This document shows positions 24,570 through 33,139 of a stretch of 45,577 bases of DNA, piece by piece; position 1 is the first letter of the stretch; every line of letters begins with the position of its first letter. The notes under the pieces were generated by a model. It was given only the letters and a program-made list of their open reading frames with translations. It made no database searches and was not told the DNA's origin. A program made the translations under genes and the position numbers. The stretch spans positions 1-45,577 of the forward strand of contig DASRZP010000040.1 of NCBI GenBank assembly GCA_035686305.1, in the 5' to 3' direction. Source of the stretch: Thermodesulfovibrionales bacterium. GTDB lineage: Bacteria > Nitrospirota > Thermodesulfovibrionia > Thermodesulfovibrionales > UBA9159.

Positions 24570-25649
24570 CTACTGCAAGAAGTCGAGCAACGACGTGGAG
24601 AGGACTTTTGCCGCAGATGATTGTAATGCCTGGAGAGCAACACTGGCCTGCTGCATGTCCACGTAGGTCTGGTTGATATCGGCATCCTCGATCTTTGCAC
24701 GGGCGCTTTCGAGACTGAGATTCATCTGGTCGAATCTTGTCTTCTGATCATTCATAACATCGCCCCGCGCACCAACCTCAGCCTGCTGCGCAAGCACCTG
24801 ACTCCTGGCAGCATCAATGACCGAATCGAGTGCATCCATCCTGTGCTGTGCCTTCTCTTGGCTGATATCTGCCGAGGGGTCAAGGGCGGTCCCATCCACA
24901 TTCTGGTTTTTCCATGCGAAGCTTACGACATTGGCTATGTCCATGACATTGGTCACTCTGAAGGTATCGTAGTCAGGATCACCCACATTGCCGATTTCGA
25001 CGGTGATTGTGTTCACGCCTGTTACAGGGTCTTTTGCCTGGGTATAGCTCACGGGCGTGCCGTCAGAGAGAGCCGCGGGCATCGTCCCGCCAAGACCAGC
25101 TCTGAAGGCAGTGCTTCCCTGAACATTCGTGGCCATTGATGAATTCGCGTCTATCGGGACCTGGATACTCCCGAGGTCTCCGTTATAATCGAACGTGTTA
25201 GTAACAGCATTGAAGGTGAAAGCCTGCTGATCGGTCTTGAAGCCCGAGAAGAGATACCTGTTCCCAACCTTTGTGTTTGCCAAGCCGAGGAGAAAATCCC
25301 GATATCCGGCAGCCTGCTGGGAGTTGGCATCTTTCGTCTCCTGTGTTTGATTGTTGATTCCCGCTGAGGCAAGGTCCTTCAGGTTGCTTAAGGTATCGGC
25401 AGCCGAGGTGAAGACCTTGTCAGTTGCATCCAGGAATATGTTCGCCTGCTGCATATTGTTTTCGTATTGAGTATTCGTCTGAATGCTCACCTTATAATCG
25501 ATAGCCTGAGCCTCTCCGGCGGGATCGTCTGACGGTTTATTGATCTTCTTCCCTGTGGCCAATTGCGTATTCGCGTCGGCGAGTTGGGATGCGGCGTCCT
25601 GCATCGCCTTCGCCATCTGAGCATATACCATCATGGTCGAGACTCTCAT
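24570..25649 (-). CDS. flgL: Flagellar hook-filament junction protein FlgL (HAP3)
   Basis: The 359-aa protein has the flagellin-like N-terminus of FlgL (MRVSTMMVYAQMAKAMQDAA, TQLATGKKINKPSDDP) and a matching C-terminal helix (IEDADINQTYVDMQQASVAL, ALQSSAAKVLSTSLLDFL). It joins the hook-side FlgK ring to the filament. A middle part of about 200 residues includes the typical YLFSGFKTDQQAF segment. Three residues further up is another ATG (25658), but the AAAGGA ribosome binding site touches it directly; ATG 25649 has a 9-nt spacer. It follows flgK with an 18-bp gap. Confidence 0.94.
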   Translation of the reverse strand: MRVSTMMVYAQMAKAMQDAASQLADANTQLATGKKINKPSDDPAGEAQAIDYKVSIQTNTQYENNMQQANIFLDATDKVFTSAADTLSNLKDLASAGINNQTQETKDANSQQAAGYRDFLLGLANTKVGNRYLFSGFKTDQQAFTFNAVTNTFDYNGDLGSIQVPIDANSSMATNVQGSTAFRAGLGGTMPAALSDGTPVSYTQAKDPVTGVNTITVEIGNVGDPDYDTFRVTNVMDIANVVSFAWKNQNVDGTALDPSADISQEKAQHRMDALDSVIDAARSQVLAQQAEVGARGDVMNDQKTRFDQMNLSLESARAKIEDADINQTYVDMQQASVALQALQSSAAKVLSTSLLDFLQ

Positions 25650-25667
25650 GACATTCATTCCTTTCCG

Positions 25668-27317
25668 CTATCCGGTTGATGTGGTAACCATACCCAGTAC
25701 TGTCTGGATCAATTGATCCGTCACCGCGATCATTTTCGCAGCCGCCTCATAGGACCTCTGAAACCGTATAAGGTTCACGGCCTCTTCATCAAGGGAGACT
25801 CCTGATTCGGAGTCGCGTTGGTTGTTCAGTTGCGAAAGCATATTCTGATCGAACGTCAGGGTGTCAGAGGCAGCGCCGCTGAGGGTTCCGACATTTGAGA
25901 CAATTCCCCCGTAAAAATCCGCAAAAGTTGAGCCCCCCAGGTTTGCCACTGCAGTGTTCGATAATTGCGCCAGTTTCAGCGCGTTACTGTTGTTCCCCGG
26001 CAATTCAGTGTCTGATGACGAGGCGGCTATCTTGTCCGGATCTGTGATCGCAACTCCCAGGTTCTTGATCGCGTCAGTGAGGGGACTTACAGAGAAGCTG
26101 TCGCCGCCCGCTACGCTGCCGGTCCCGTCTGCTATGGTGACCTGGATCCCGTCAAAACTTATAGGATTCCCTGAGGTATAGGCGCCTGTCGCGACAACCT
26201 TTCCTGTCTGACTGTCGGTTACGGAATAGTTTTGGGACGCGTCAAAGGTTATCGTATATTCATCAAGAGTCAGCTGCGAGGAATCTGTTATCGAAGCAGA
26301 GGTGATCTGTGCCCCGGCGGATTGGCTCTTTGTCGACAGTTGAAGCGGGTTGAAAAAATCATTTCCCGTGGTTCCGTCAAGTCCATAACCCGAGCTGTGT
26401 AACAGATTGACCTCTTTTGTTACGGACGCCACCATTTTCCGGAGTCCCATGAGGGGACCGGATTCCACTTCACTCTGTGCAGCCAGCAATCCTCCCAGTT
26501 GTCCTCTGGTGACATTCGATGTGATATCTGTGTTATCAAGAATAAGATCCTGGTTTCCGTCCGAATTTGTTTGCGTCGAAAGGGCGTTTGTTTTGTCCCC
26601 TTCAACGAGATTCCTCATGCCCACGGTGATGGTTAGTGAACCATTCTGGTCACCGTAATAAGAAAATTCGGTGAGGGACGCGAGTTGATTCAAAAGATTA
26701 TCGCGCTGGTCTCTCAAATCATTTGCCTGACCGGAAGTACCTCCTGCCTCGATCTGAGTTATTTTTCCATTTAACGCCGCAATGTCTGTTGCAAGGATGT
26801 TTATCTGATCGACAGCGCCTTTGATATCGTTATTCGTCTGGTTATATGCGGCGGTTATCGAGCTTTCCATCTGTTTTGCCACATCTACGAAGGAAGCTGC
26901 CTTTTGGAGCAAGACGGTTCTCTGTGGCTGGCTCTCAGGATTTGTGGCCACGTCATTCCAAGCATTGAAAAAGTCTGTAAAAGATTTCGAAAGACCTGTG
27001 TCAGTCGAATCGCCGAAGACCTGTTCGACCTGGCTTAACAACTGGCTCAATGCAGACGACCTGCCCTGGTTTTGATTTTGCCCGATCAGTTGAGACTGGA
27101 TAAAAGCGTCATAACTCCTCTTTATTCCTGAGACCGTGACACCCCCTCCCACCAAGGTGTTCCCGAAGGAAGTTGAGTTGGCAACATCGAGAATCACGTC
27201 CTGTTTGCTGAAACCGGGAGTGTTTACGTTGGCGATGTTATTGCTCGTTGTGGTGAGCGCAGCCTGGCTCGCGAAGAGTGCGGACTTGCCGATATCGAAT
27301 AAGCCGAGGAGAGACAA
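25668..27317 (-). CDS. flgK: Flagellar hook-associated protein FlgK (HAP1)
   Basis: The 549-aa protein starts with the FlgK signature (LFDIGKSALFASQAALTTTS, NNIANVNTPGFSKQ) and ends with the C-terminal helix SGVSLDEEAVNLIRFQRSYE plus AAKMIAVTDQLIQTVLGMV. The DLRDQRDNLLNQLASL region is typical of the D1 part. It forms the first hook-filament junction ring. The start is TTG 27317, preceded by GGGAGG; the flgN stop is immediately adjacent, with no gap. Length and order are ordinary. Confidence 0.95.
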   Translation of the reverse strand: MSLLGLFDIGKSALFASQAALTTTSNNIANVNTPGFSKQDVILDVANSTSFGNTLVGGGVTVSGIKRSYDAFIQSQLIGQNQNQGRSSALSQLLSQVEQVFGDSTDTGLSKSFTDFFNAWNDVATNPESQPQRTVLLQKAASFVDVAKQMESSITAAYNQTNNDIKGAVDQINILATDIAALNGKITQIEAGGTSGQANDLRDQRDNLLNQLASLTEFSYYGDQNGSLTITVGMRNLVEGDKTNALSTQTNSDGNQDLILDNTDITSNVTRGQLGGLLAAQSEVESGPLMGLRKMVASVTKEVNLLHSSGYGLDGTTGNDFFNPLQLSTKSQSAGAQITSASITDSSQLTLDEYTITFDASQNYSVTDSQTGKVVATGAYTSGNPISFDGIQVTIADGTGSVAGGDSFSVSPLTDAIKNLGVAITDPDKIAASSSDTELPGNNSNALKLAQLSNTAVANLGGSTFADFYGGIVSNVGTLSGAASDTLTFDQNMLSQLNNQRDSESGVSLDEEAVNLIRFQRSYEAAAKMIAVTDQLIQTVLGMVTTSTG

Positions 27318-27773
27318 TTAGGCCTCCCTCGAGAAGGCTGCCCTTGAACTCCTTGTGCGGATGTCGAAGCCGCAGGCACTGAGGGTGTTTAGGGAGTTCT
27401 TCACAAAGTTCAGTGAACGGTCAATAAGAATTCTGTTAAACTGATTCAGCTCGTCTATTCCCTGGAGCAATGATTTCAACTGCAGTCTGAGCTGGTGAAA
27501 GGAGTCGTCTCCTGTTACCTTGTGCAGTCTCTCGAGGGTGACGCCGCCGTTCATCAGGTTCTCATCTGAAAACCTCCTGATGAGCCTCATCCGTTCCTCT
27601 TCAAGAAGTCTCAGCCTGAGGACGATGATGTCCTTTTCTTTGGAAAGGTTCTCCACCTCGCTGGCGTTCAGGTTGATGAGGCATCCCTTTTCTCTCTGGA
27701 GGAGGTCGAGAAACAGACGATAACCGCTTACCTGCTCCATAAGTATGCCTTTGATTGCGTCGGCAGTCTTCAT
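27318..27773 (-). CDS. flgN: FlgK/FlgL export chaperone FlgN
   Basis: The 151-aa helical protein has the FlgN pattern: LDLLQREKGCLINLNASEVE followed by NLSKEKDIIVLRLRLLEEERM and a C-terminal SLNFVKNSLNTL helix. In enterobacteria FlgN binds FlgK and FlgL before export, and it precedes exactly those genes here. The basic tail (RTRSSRAAFSREA) is longer than usual. The ATG overlaps the flgM stop by four bases (27770-27773). Confidence 0.85.
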   Translation of the reverse strand: MKTADAIKGILMEQVSGYRLFLDLLQREKGCLINLNASEVENLSKEKDIIVLRLRLLEEERMRLIRRFSDENLMNGGVTLERLHKVTGDDSFHQLRLQLKSLLQGIDELNQFNRILIDRSLNFVKNSLNTLSACGFDIRTRSSRAAFSREA

Positions 27774-28060
27774 ATCTCCTTCAGAAGCTTCTGCGCTATC
27801 TTTAATGGATCGACAGTATACGTTCCGGACTCTATGGACGCTTTTATCGTATTGACCTTATCAGTCCTGACATCAGGCATCTGGTTGATCACTGCCATCA
27901 ACTCTGCGGTCTTTTTGCCTTCGCCCGAGATCTCCACCTTGTCGGGAGGCCGGGTCTTTTCGACGGCAGGGGCCTGGTCCTTTTGAGCGGCCTTCGAGAC
28001 ATTCTTCACATCGAAATTGCCGCTACCACCCTCAGGTGGCTTATTGCCATAAATCTTCAT
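27770..28060 (-). CDS. flgM: Anti-sigma-28 factor FlgM
   Basis: The 96-aa protein has a disordered, charged N-terminal half and the FlgM C-terminus (DKVNTIKASIESGTYTVDPL, KIAQKLLKEI) that grips FliA. In the family, FlgM is exported through the completed hook, releasing sigma-28. GGAGG lies 5 bases before ATG 28060. Its own promoter is a sigma-28 site 31 bp upstream, so it would form negative feedback on its own operon, as at Salmonella flgM. FliA itself is not in the window. Confidence 0.92.
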   Translation of the reverse strand: MKIYGNKPPEGGSGNFDVKNVSKAAQKDQAPAVEKTRPPDKVEISGEGKKTAELMAVINQMPDVRTDKVNTIKASIESGTYTVDPLKIAQKLLKEI

Positions 28061-28090
28061 TGCAACCTCCTTTAAGAGTTATTTCTTCTC

Positions 28091-28117
28091 TTATCGGAAC
28101 TTCTCTGGAATTCTTTA
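28091..28117 (-). promoter_or_regulatory. Sigma-28 promoter of the flgM-flgN-flgK-flgL-csrA operon
   Basis: The minus strand reads TAAAGAAT (28110-28117), 11 nt, TCCGATAA (28091-28098): 6/8 at the -35 and 7/8 at the -10, with optimal spacing. The predicted leader is about 24 nt and contains the GGAGG of flgM. The site lies just upstream of the FlgJ-like gene stop, so read-through from the sigma-54 operon may also reach flgM. Confidence 0.82.
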
Positions 28118-28120
28118 ATC

Positions 28121-28936
28121 TCATTGCTTAGCTAAAAACATAACGGGATCAATAAGTTCACCGTTATATCCCAGTTCGAAATGGAGATGGGGGCCCGTAG
28201 ACCTCCCCGAGCTCCCGACCTGTGCTATGACCGTATTGGTGTCCACCGTGTCTCCCTCTTCCACGAGGTTGATCTTGTTGTGGGCATACTTGCTCACCAG
28301 GCCGTCTCCGTGGTCAATAATGACAATATTGCCGTATCCCTGCTGCTGGCCGCTGAAAAGGACGGTTCCGTCCTTTACGGGGTAGATATCGGTCCCGACG
28401 GGGGCTGCGATGTCAACACCATGGTGAAAACGCTTATCTCCGTATATGGGATGCTTGCGGAGGCCGAAGCGCGAACTAATGGTACCTTCAACGGGCAAAT
28501 GAAGGGTTTCTGATTGATGGGGAAGAGGTTTTTTCGCTTCCTGCGTGCTTGTCCTGATAGGAAGCAGATTGATTTCGCGTTTGAGGCTTGTTCCTGGTCT
28601 CACCATTCGGAGTTCCCTGCTCCCATTCTTGTCTTCATGCTCTTCGGACTTCTGGATGCCCCTGGTCAGCCCCTTGACTAGCATCTCTTGCGTGCCGAGG
28701 CCCTTCTCTGCAAGAAGCCTCGCAAGCTCCATATCGAACATGCTCATATAGGTGTCTTTTTCGAGACTGTTGCTGCCACCCATTCCGGTTGTGGCCCGCA
28801 TAGCCTTGATCATTTCATAGGCAAAGAGGGCCTCCATCTCCTTAGCAACAGCCCTGGCCGCGTCGGGATCGTTCCTTCCCTTTAAAACTTCAAGATTGCG
28901 GGAGTAATAGCCGGGCAACGCCTGGGGAAGATTCAT
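28121..28936 (-). CDS. flgJ: FlgJ-type rod-binding protein fused to an M23 peptidase
   Basis: This 271-aa protein joins two modules. Residues about 22-95 are the FlgJ rod-binding domain (DPDAARAVAKEMEALFAYEM, GMGGSNSLEKDTYMSMFD). Residues about 143-270 are an M23/LytM zinc endopeptidase with all ligands: HHGVD (171-175) and HLHFE (250-254). Enterobacterial FlgJ carries a GH73 glucosaminidase instead, so here the gap in the wall for the rod would be opened by cutting cross-links rather than glycan strands. No classic signal peptide is seen, so export through the flagellar apparatus is likely. It overlaps the flgI stop by one base (TAATG). Confidence 0.9.
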   Translation of the reverse strand: MNLPQALPGYYSRNLEVLKGRNDPDAARAVAKEMEALFAYEMIKAMRATTGMGGSNSLEKDTYMSMFDMELARLLAEKGLGTQEMLVKGLTRGIQKSEEHEDKNGSRELRMVRPGTSLKREINLLPIRTSTQEAKKPLPHQSETLHLPVEGTISSRFGLRKHPIYGDKRFHHGVDIAAPVGTDIYPVKDGTVLFSGQQQGYGNIVIIDHGDGLVSKYAHNKINLVEEGDTVDTNTVIAQVGSSGRSTGPHLHFELGYNGELIDPVMFLAKQ

Positions 28937-30063
28937 TACATGATCTCCAGGTCAGCCTTGAGCGAGCCTGATGCCTTGAGGGACTGGAGGATCGACATAA
29001 GGTCACGAGGTGTAACACCCAGGGCATTGAGTGCCTTCACGATCTCTCCGAGCGTGACCCCTGAGACCTCCATGAGGGAGGCCTTCTCTTCCTTGACTTT
29101 AACGTCCTTGTCAGGAGTGACAACGGTCTTTGAAGATTCGGGCCCAAAGGCAGATGGCTGGGATACCTTGAAGTCCGTCTTCACCTCGATGGTGAGACTG
29201 CCATGGGCAATGGCGACGGGTGATATCCTGACTTTATCTCCGATCACAATGGTACCGGTCCTCTCGTTGATCACGACCCTCGCAGGGGCGTCAACCTGCA
29301 CGTCGAGGGCTTCCACCGACGTTATGAGTTCAACAGTCCTGCCTTTGTATTCCGGAGGTATCTTCAAGCGCACTGCCGAGGGATCAATGGTTGAGGCGTA
29401 TTCAAACCGGAATGACTCGTTAATCTTCTTCGCGATGGCCATTGATGTGGCGAAGTCTGGTTTGTGCAGGAAAATCTTTATTTCGCCTCCGTTACCGAGG
29501 ACAAAGGGCAGGTCCTTCTCGACGATTGCACCCTCGGGGACTCTTCCGGCAGTCGGATGGTTTTTCTGCACCGTTGTGCCTCCACTTCCGCCTGTAAATC
29601 CCCCGATTGAGACAGCACCCTGTGCAAGGGCATAGATCTTGCCGTCGGTTCCCTTCAAGGGGGTAAGAAGAAGGGTTCCACCTTGGACGTTCTTTGCGTC
29701 ACCGATGGTCGATACTAAGGCATCGATTTTGAGGCCCGGTTTTGGGAAGGCCGGCAGATTGGCGGTAACCATAACCGCGGCGGCATTCTTTGACTTTATG
29801 TCCTTGAAGTTTACAGTAATCCCCATTCTCTTGAGCATATTCGCTATGACCTGCATCGTGGCGTCGCCTTTGTCTCCGGCACCGTCGAGGCCGACAACGA
29901 GTCCGTATCCGATAAGTTGGTTTTCTCTCACCCCCTCAAAGTTTGCTATATCTTTGATCCTCTCAGCATAGCCGGGAAATGGAGGGTAAATAATGAGTAT
30001 GAAGAGAACGAGGGGCGTAAAGAGGAGATATCTTCTTTTTTTCAGGCCCGCAACTCTTACCAT
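28936..30063 (-). CDS. flgI: Flagellar P-ring protein FlgI
   Basis: The 375-aa protein has a Sec signal peptide (KKRRYLLFTPLVLFILIIYP) then the mature FlgI start ERIKDIANFEGVRENQLIGY and GLVVGLDGAGDKGDA. VTANLPAFPKPG and the closing LGEIVKALNALGVTPRDLMS IL helix are also typical. It forms the periplasmic ring around the rod in peptidoglycan. I chose ATG 30063, with AGGAG five bases before; ATG 30081 overlaps the flgH stop as TGATG and is the alternative, adding six residues. It lies between flgH and flgJ as usual. Confidence 0.92.
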   Translation of the reverse strand: MVRVAGLKKRRYLLFTPLVLFILIIYPPFPGYAERIKDIANFEGVRENQLIGYGLVVGLDGAGDKGDATMQVIANMLKRMGITVNFKDIKSKNAAAVMVTANLPAFPKPGLKIDALVSTIGDAKNVQGGTLLLTPLKGTDGKIYALAQGAVSIGGFTGGSGGTTVQKNHPTAGRVPEGAIVEKDLPFVLGNGGEIKIFLHKPDFATSMAIAKKINESFRFEYASTIDPSAVRLKIPPEYKGRTVELITSVEALDVQVDAPARVVINERTGTIVIGDKVRISPVAIAHGSLTIEVKTDFKVSQPSAFGPESSKTVVTPDKDVKVKEEKASLMEVSGVTLGEIVKALNALGVTPRDLMSILQSLKASGSLKADLEIM

Positions 30064-30080
30064 TGAACTCCTCGCTTTCA

Positions 30081-30812
30081 TCAGAGTGGAAACATCTTGT
30101 CGATGAGCCTGACCAGCCACCCGGGACTCTGTTTGTCCTGGATGATGCCATTTCCTACAAAATAGACTTCGGCATCAGCCACCTTGCTGCTCAATATGGT
30201 ATTGTCCGACTCGATGTCGTCAACCCTTATCATCCCTCTCAGGACGAGTATCTGTTTTTCACTATTGATGGTGATCTCCTTTCTTGCTTCGAGCACAAGA
30301 TTGTCGTTCGGCATCACTTCGACCACTTTTGCCGTTATCGTGCCGATAAGTTTGCCCTCGCGTGTCGTAGCTCCACTGCCCTTGAAGGCGTCTGCCATTT
30401 GGCCCTTAAAAGTCGGCGACAGTGTCTTGCCGGAGCCAAAGAAGTCAAAGCCCTTGATAGCCGGGGTCATCCCAAAGAACGTATCAACGCTTGCGTCGAG
30501 GCTAGATCCCTTGCTCGTTGAACTGTCTGCAGTCCCCGACCCGCTTATGTTTTCGACGACGTTAATTGTGACGAGGTCATTGAGCCGTCTCGCTTTGATA
30601 TCCTCATAAAGACTCGCCGATTCACGCCAGAGTGAGTTGGTCGTGGGCTGTGTTTCCCTCTGTTCCTGGTACAGATATTTTGGCGGAGGCGGTGGGAGTT
30701 GAGGCGTCGCGCATGCAGAAAAAAGGAGACAAAAAATTGCTGTGCACAAAAGATAGACTTTGTCCGACCATGGTCCGCAGTCTGCATTCTGTTTTCTCGA
30801 GAATGTCTTCAT
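30081..30812 (-). CDS. flgH: Flagellar L-ring lipoprotein FlgH
   Basis: The 243-aa protein has a long signal peptide with a lipobox (CLLFSAC) and a Pro-rich stretch just after the acylated cysteine. The FlgH core follows: SASLYEDIKARRLNDLVTIN, VVENISGSGTADSSTSKGSS and LVLEARKEITINSEKQIL, then LRGMIRVDDIESDNTILSSK. It forms the outer-membrane bushing of the hook-basal body. ATG 30812 stands one base after the flgA stop (TGATATG). Its presence shows the organism has an outer membrane. Confidence 0.93.
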   Translation of the reverse strand: MKTFSRKQNADCGPWSDKVYLLCTAIFCLLFSACATPQLPPPPPKYLYQEQRETQPTTNSLWRESASLYEDIKARRLNDLVTINVVENISGSGTADSSTSKGSSLDASVDTFFGMTPAIKGFDFFGSGKTLSPTFKGQMADAFKGSGATTREGKLIGTITAKVVEVMPNDNLVLEARKEITINSEKQILVLRGMIRVDDIESDNTILSSKVADAEVYFVGNGIIQDKQSPGWLVRLIDKMFPL

Positions 30813-30813
30813 A

Positions 30814-31539
30814 TCAGAATCCCACCCTGACAGTATTCTCATCAACAAGCACGCCTGTTACGGTCTTTTTTGATGAGAGGTTTATAGCCTTGACATAATC
30901 TCCTACGCGGGTATTCTCTTTGAGCTCCCCTGCTGCAGTGATGTTTAAGCCGGGGGCCTCGGCCACGAGTATCACCTTGTGGCCCCTTTTCACTGTGCTC
31001 TTCTCGCTTATCATCGAATCATCCAAAGGCACGTTCGCTACGATTGAGCGGGTGAGGGACTTTCCGACGACAGCATCGGCATTGTTTAGGGCGCCTTTCG
31101 GTATGCGTGCAACGTCCATGAGGGTGACGTAGGTGTCATCCTTCTGGAGAACACTCTCTTTTCTGAAGGCCCTCCTGCTCAGGACGATCCAATCAAAGGC
31201 CCTGACATTGGCTGTCGCGGTTATTTCCCTGCCATTTCCGAATTCAAGTTTGAATACGGTCTTTCCGGGAGGTCCTTTCAGGACGACAATCGTTTGGGGT
31301 ATCGATTCGGGCGTCTCGCTGTTGAGCGTAAGGTCGTTTATCTCAACTTCCGCCCAGGGATAATTGTGCTTGAGATATCCTTTGAGGAGACCGCTGATAT
31401 CCTGTGCCCCGGCACAGACGCTTGTGACGATGGACAGGGAGGTGGCGACAACAAGGATGAAAGATACGACAGGAAAATGACATGCTCTGCTAAGACTCAT
31501 ACCCGGCTGGAGAGGGACCGACATGCTTTTTCTTTTCAT
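30814..31539 (-). CDS. flgA: P-ring assembly chaperone FlgA
   Basis: The 241-aa secreted protein has a signal peptide (about 1-45, RACHFPVVSFILVVATSLSI) and a C-terminal SAF-type domain (VLQKDDTYVTLMDVARIPKG, VGKSLTRSIVANVPLDDSMI, KRGHKVILVAEAPGLNITAA), ending in TRVGDYVKAINLSSKKTVTG. FlgA helps FlgI polymerise in the periplasm. It sits between flgG and flgH, a common order outside enterobacteria. The first in-frame ATG was chosen; a later one near residue 6 or 14 is possible. Confidence 0.9.
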   Translation of the reverse strand: MKRKSMSVPLQPGMSLSRACHFPVVSFILVVATSLSIVTSVCAGAQDISGLLKGYLKHNYPWAEVEINDLTLNSETPESIPQTIVVLKGPPGKTVFKLEFGNGREITATANVRAFDWIVLSRRAFRKESVLQKDDTYVTLMDVARIPKGALNNADAVVGKSLTRSIVANVPLDDSMISEKSTVKRGHKVILVAEAPGLNITAAGELKENTRVGDYVKAINLSSKKTVTGVLVDENTVRVGF

Positions 31540-31548
31540 CCTTCATCC

Positions 31549-32334
31549 TCACCGTTTGATGTTATTTGCCGTCTGGAGCATCTCATCGGCTGCCTGCACC
31601 GTCTTGGAGGCGATCTCATAACTCCTCTGGCTCATGATCATGTTCACCATCTCCTCGATGACATTCACATTGCTCATCTCGATGAACCCCTGAGAGATCG
31701 TGCCAAAGGCTTCAGTGCCCGGATTCCCCGTTGTTGCGTCGCCGGACGAAGCGGTGACGGTGTAAAGGTTCTTGCCGAGTGACTGAAGCCCGACGGGATT
31801 TATGAACCTGGCGATCTCAATCTGTCCGACCTCTGTGGGAGTAGTGCTGCCTGCCTGGACAACGCTGACCTTCCCATTTGATCCGACTGTTATACTTGTT
31901 GTGTTCGTTGGGATGGTGACTGAAGGCTCGATCGGATATCCATCCGATGTAACTACCTTGCCCTGGTTATCAAGCTTGAATGATCCGGCCCGTGTGTATC
32001 CCGTTGTGCCGTCGGGCATCAAGACCTGGAAGAACCCGTCTCCCTCGATGACGAGGTCAAGGTTGTTTCCGGTCTGGACGAAGTCACCTTGCTGGAAATT
32101 CCTCTGTACGGCAATGGGCTTGACTCCAAGACCGATCTGAATTCCCGAGGGAGTCTGGGTCCCTTCTGCTGATGTTGTGCCGGGCGTACTCAGGTTCTGG
32201 TACAACAACTCCTGAAAATCTGCTCTGCTCTTCTTGTAGCCCACCGTATTGGCATTCGCGAGGTTATTCGATATGACGTCAAGATTCAGCTTCTGTGCTT
32301 CCATTCCTGTTGTTGCAATGTAAAGTGATCTCAT
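31549..32334 (-). CDS. flgG: Flagellar distal rod protein FlgG
   Basis: The 261-aa axial protein has the classical ends: MRSLYIATTGMEAQKLNLDV with ISNNLANANTVGYKKSRADF at the N-terminus, and EEMVNMIMSQRSYEIASKTV QAADEM at the C-terminus. Length is normal for FlgG (about 260). GGAGGT lies eight bases before ATG 32334. It follows flgF by 3 bp. Confidence 0.95.
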   Translation of the reverse strand: MRSLYIATTGMEAQKLNLDVISNNLANANTVGYKKSRADFQELLYQNLSTPGTTSAEGTQTPSGIQIGLGVKPIAVQRNFQQGDFVQTGNNLDLVIEGDGFFQVLMPDGTTGYTRAGSFKLDNQGKVVTSDGYPIEPSVTIPTNTTSITVGSNGKVSVVQAGSTTPTEVGQIEIARFINPVGLQSLGKNLYTVTASSGDATTGNPGTEAFGTISQGFIEMSNVNVIEEMVNMIMSQRSYEIASKTVQAADEMLQTANNIKR

Positions 32335-32337
32335 CGG

Positions 32338-33042
32338 TTATAACCTCCCCATGTCATTCGCCCTGGAAGCGGCGTCATCAAAGGTCTGGATCGCCTTCTG
32401 ATATGTTTGGTAATCTCTGAGGGTGTCAATCATCTTCACCATCTCCTTTATGGGTTCTATATTCGATGTTTCCAAGTAGCCTTGCCTGACGGTGGCCTTC
32501 GATTTGCTCCCTGGTTCCGCTGTTGCGAACATACCGTCACCTCGCTTCGTAAGAAGCTCTCTCTTGGCGAAATCAACGATCTTTATGGTATCGACGGGGA
32601 GACTATCTACAGAAATCTCGCCGGTATCGGTTATTTCGATCTTTCCGTCCGGCAGGCGTATCGGTCCGTTATTCCCGAGGACTCTGACATCTGAGGACGT
32701 TGTGAGAAAACCCTCGCCGTTCCTCTTCAGATCGCCGCGCTTGGTATATCCGTTGCCTTCAAGGGCAATGAAGCCGCTGCCGTCAACGGCAAGATCGAGA
32801 GGAGCACCTGTCTTGATGAAGTTGCCTGTGGAAAGGTCTGTCTGGAAGGAGGAGAGTGTGCTCATGACCCTTCCGTCAGGCTTGGGGCTAAGGAAGTCCT
32901 GGGGGATGAGGTAATCCCGGAATGAGATACTGTCTTTCTTGTAGCCTGTCGTGTCTGCGTTGGAGATGTTTTGAGATATCAGTTCCATATGTGTCTGGTT
33001 GAGCATTGCACCGGAGAGGGCTATGTAGATTCCTTTGTACAT
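32338..33042 (-). CDS. flgF: Flagellar proximal rod protein FlgF
   Basis: The 234-aa axial protein begins GIYIALSGAMLNQTHMELIS, QNISNADTTGYKKDSISFRD and ends with KEMVKMIDTLRDYQTYQKAI, typical of FlgF. It is the first gene of the rod/ring operon. No Shine-Dalgarno site precedes ATG 33042. A sigma-54 site lies so close that transcription would start about two bases before the ATG. Either the mRNA is leaderless or the start lies elsewhere, but the conserved N-terminal helix argues for this ATG. Confidence 0.92.
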   Translation of the reverse strand: MYKGIYIALSGAMLNQTHMELISQNISNADTTGYKKDSISFRDYLIPQDFLSPKPDGRVMSTLSSFQTDLSTGNFIKTGAPLDLAVDGSGFIALEGNGYTKRGDLKRNGEGFLTTSSDVRVLGNNGPIRLPDGKIEITDTGEISVDSLPVDTIKIVDFAKRELLTKRGDGMFATAEPGSKSKATVRQGYLETSNIEPIKEMVKMIDTLRDYQTYQKAIQTFDDAASRANDMGRL

Positions 33043-33054
33043 GCTCGAGGTATA

Positions 33055-33070
33055 TGCAAGCCGGATGCCA
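33055..33070 (-). promoter_or_regulatory. Sigma-54 promoter of the flgF-flgG-flgA-flgH-flgI-flgJ operon
   Basis: The minus strand reads TGGCATCCGGCTTGCA, with the invariant GG and GC separated by exactly 10 nt and a perfect TTGCA at -12. The predicted +1 is near 33044, two bases before the flgF ATG. A FleQ/FlrC-type activator would be needed; none is encoded in the window. Confidence 0.75.
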
Positions 33071-33139
33071 GTGAAAGGAATTGGCTAGCGGAGCAGGGTA
33101 AAGAAGCCGAAATCCTGTGGTTTACTGCGCATGCTTGTT

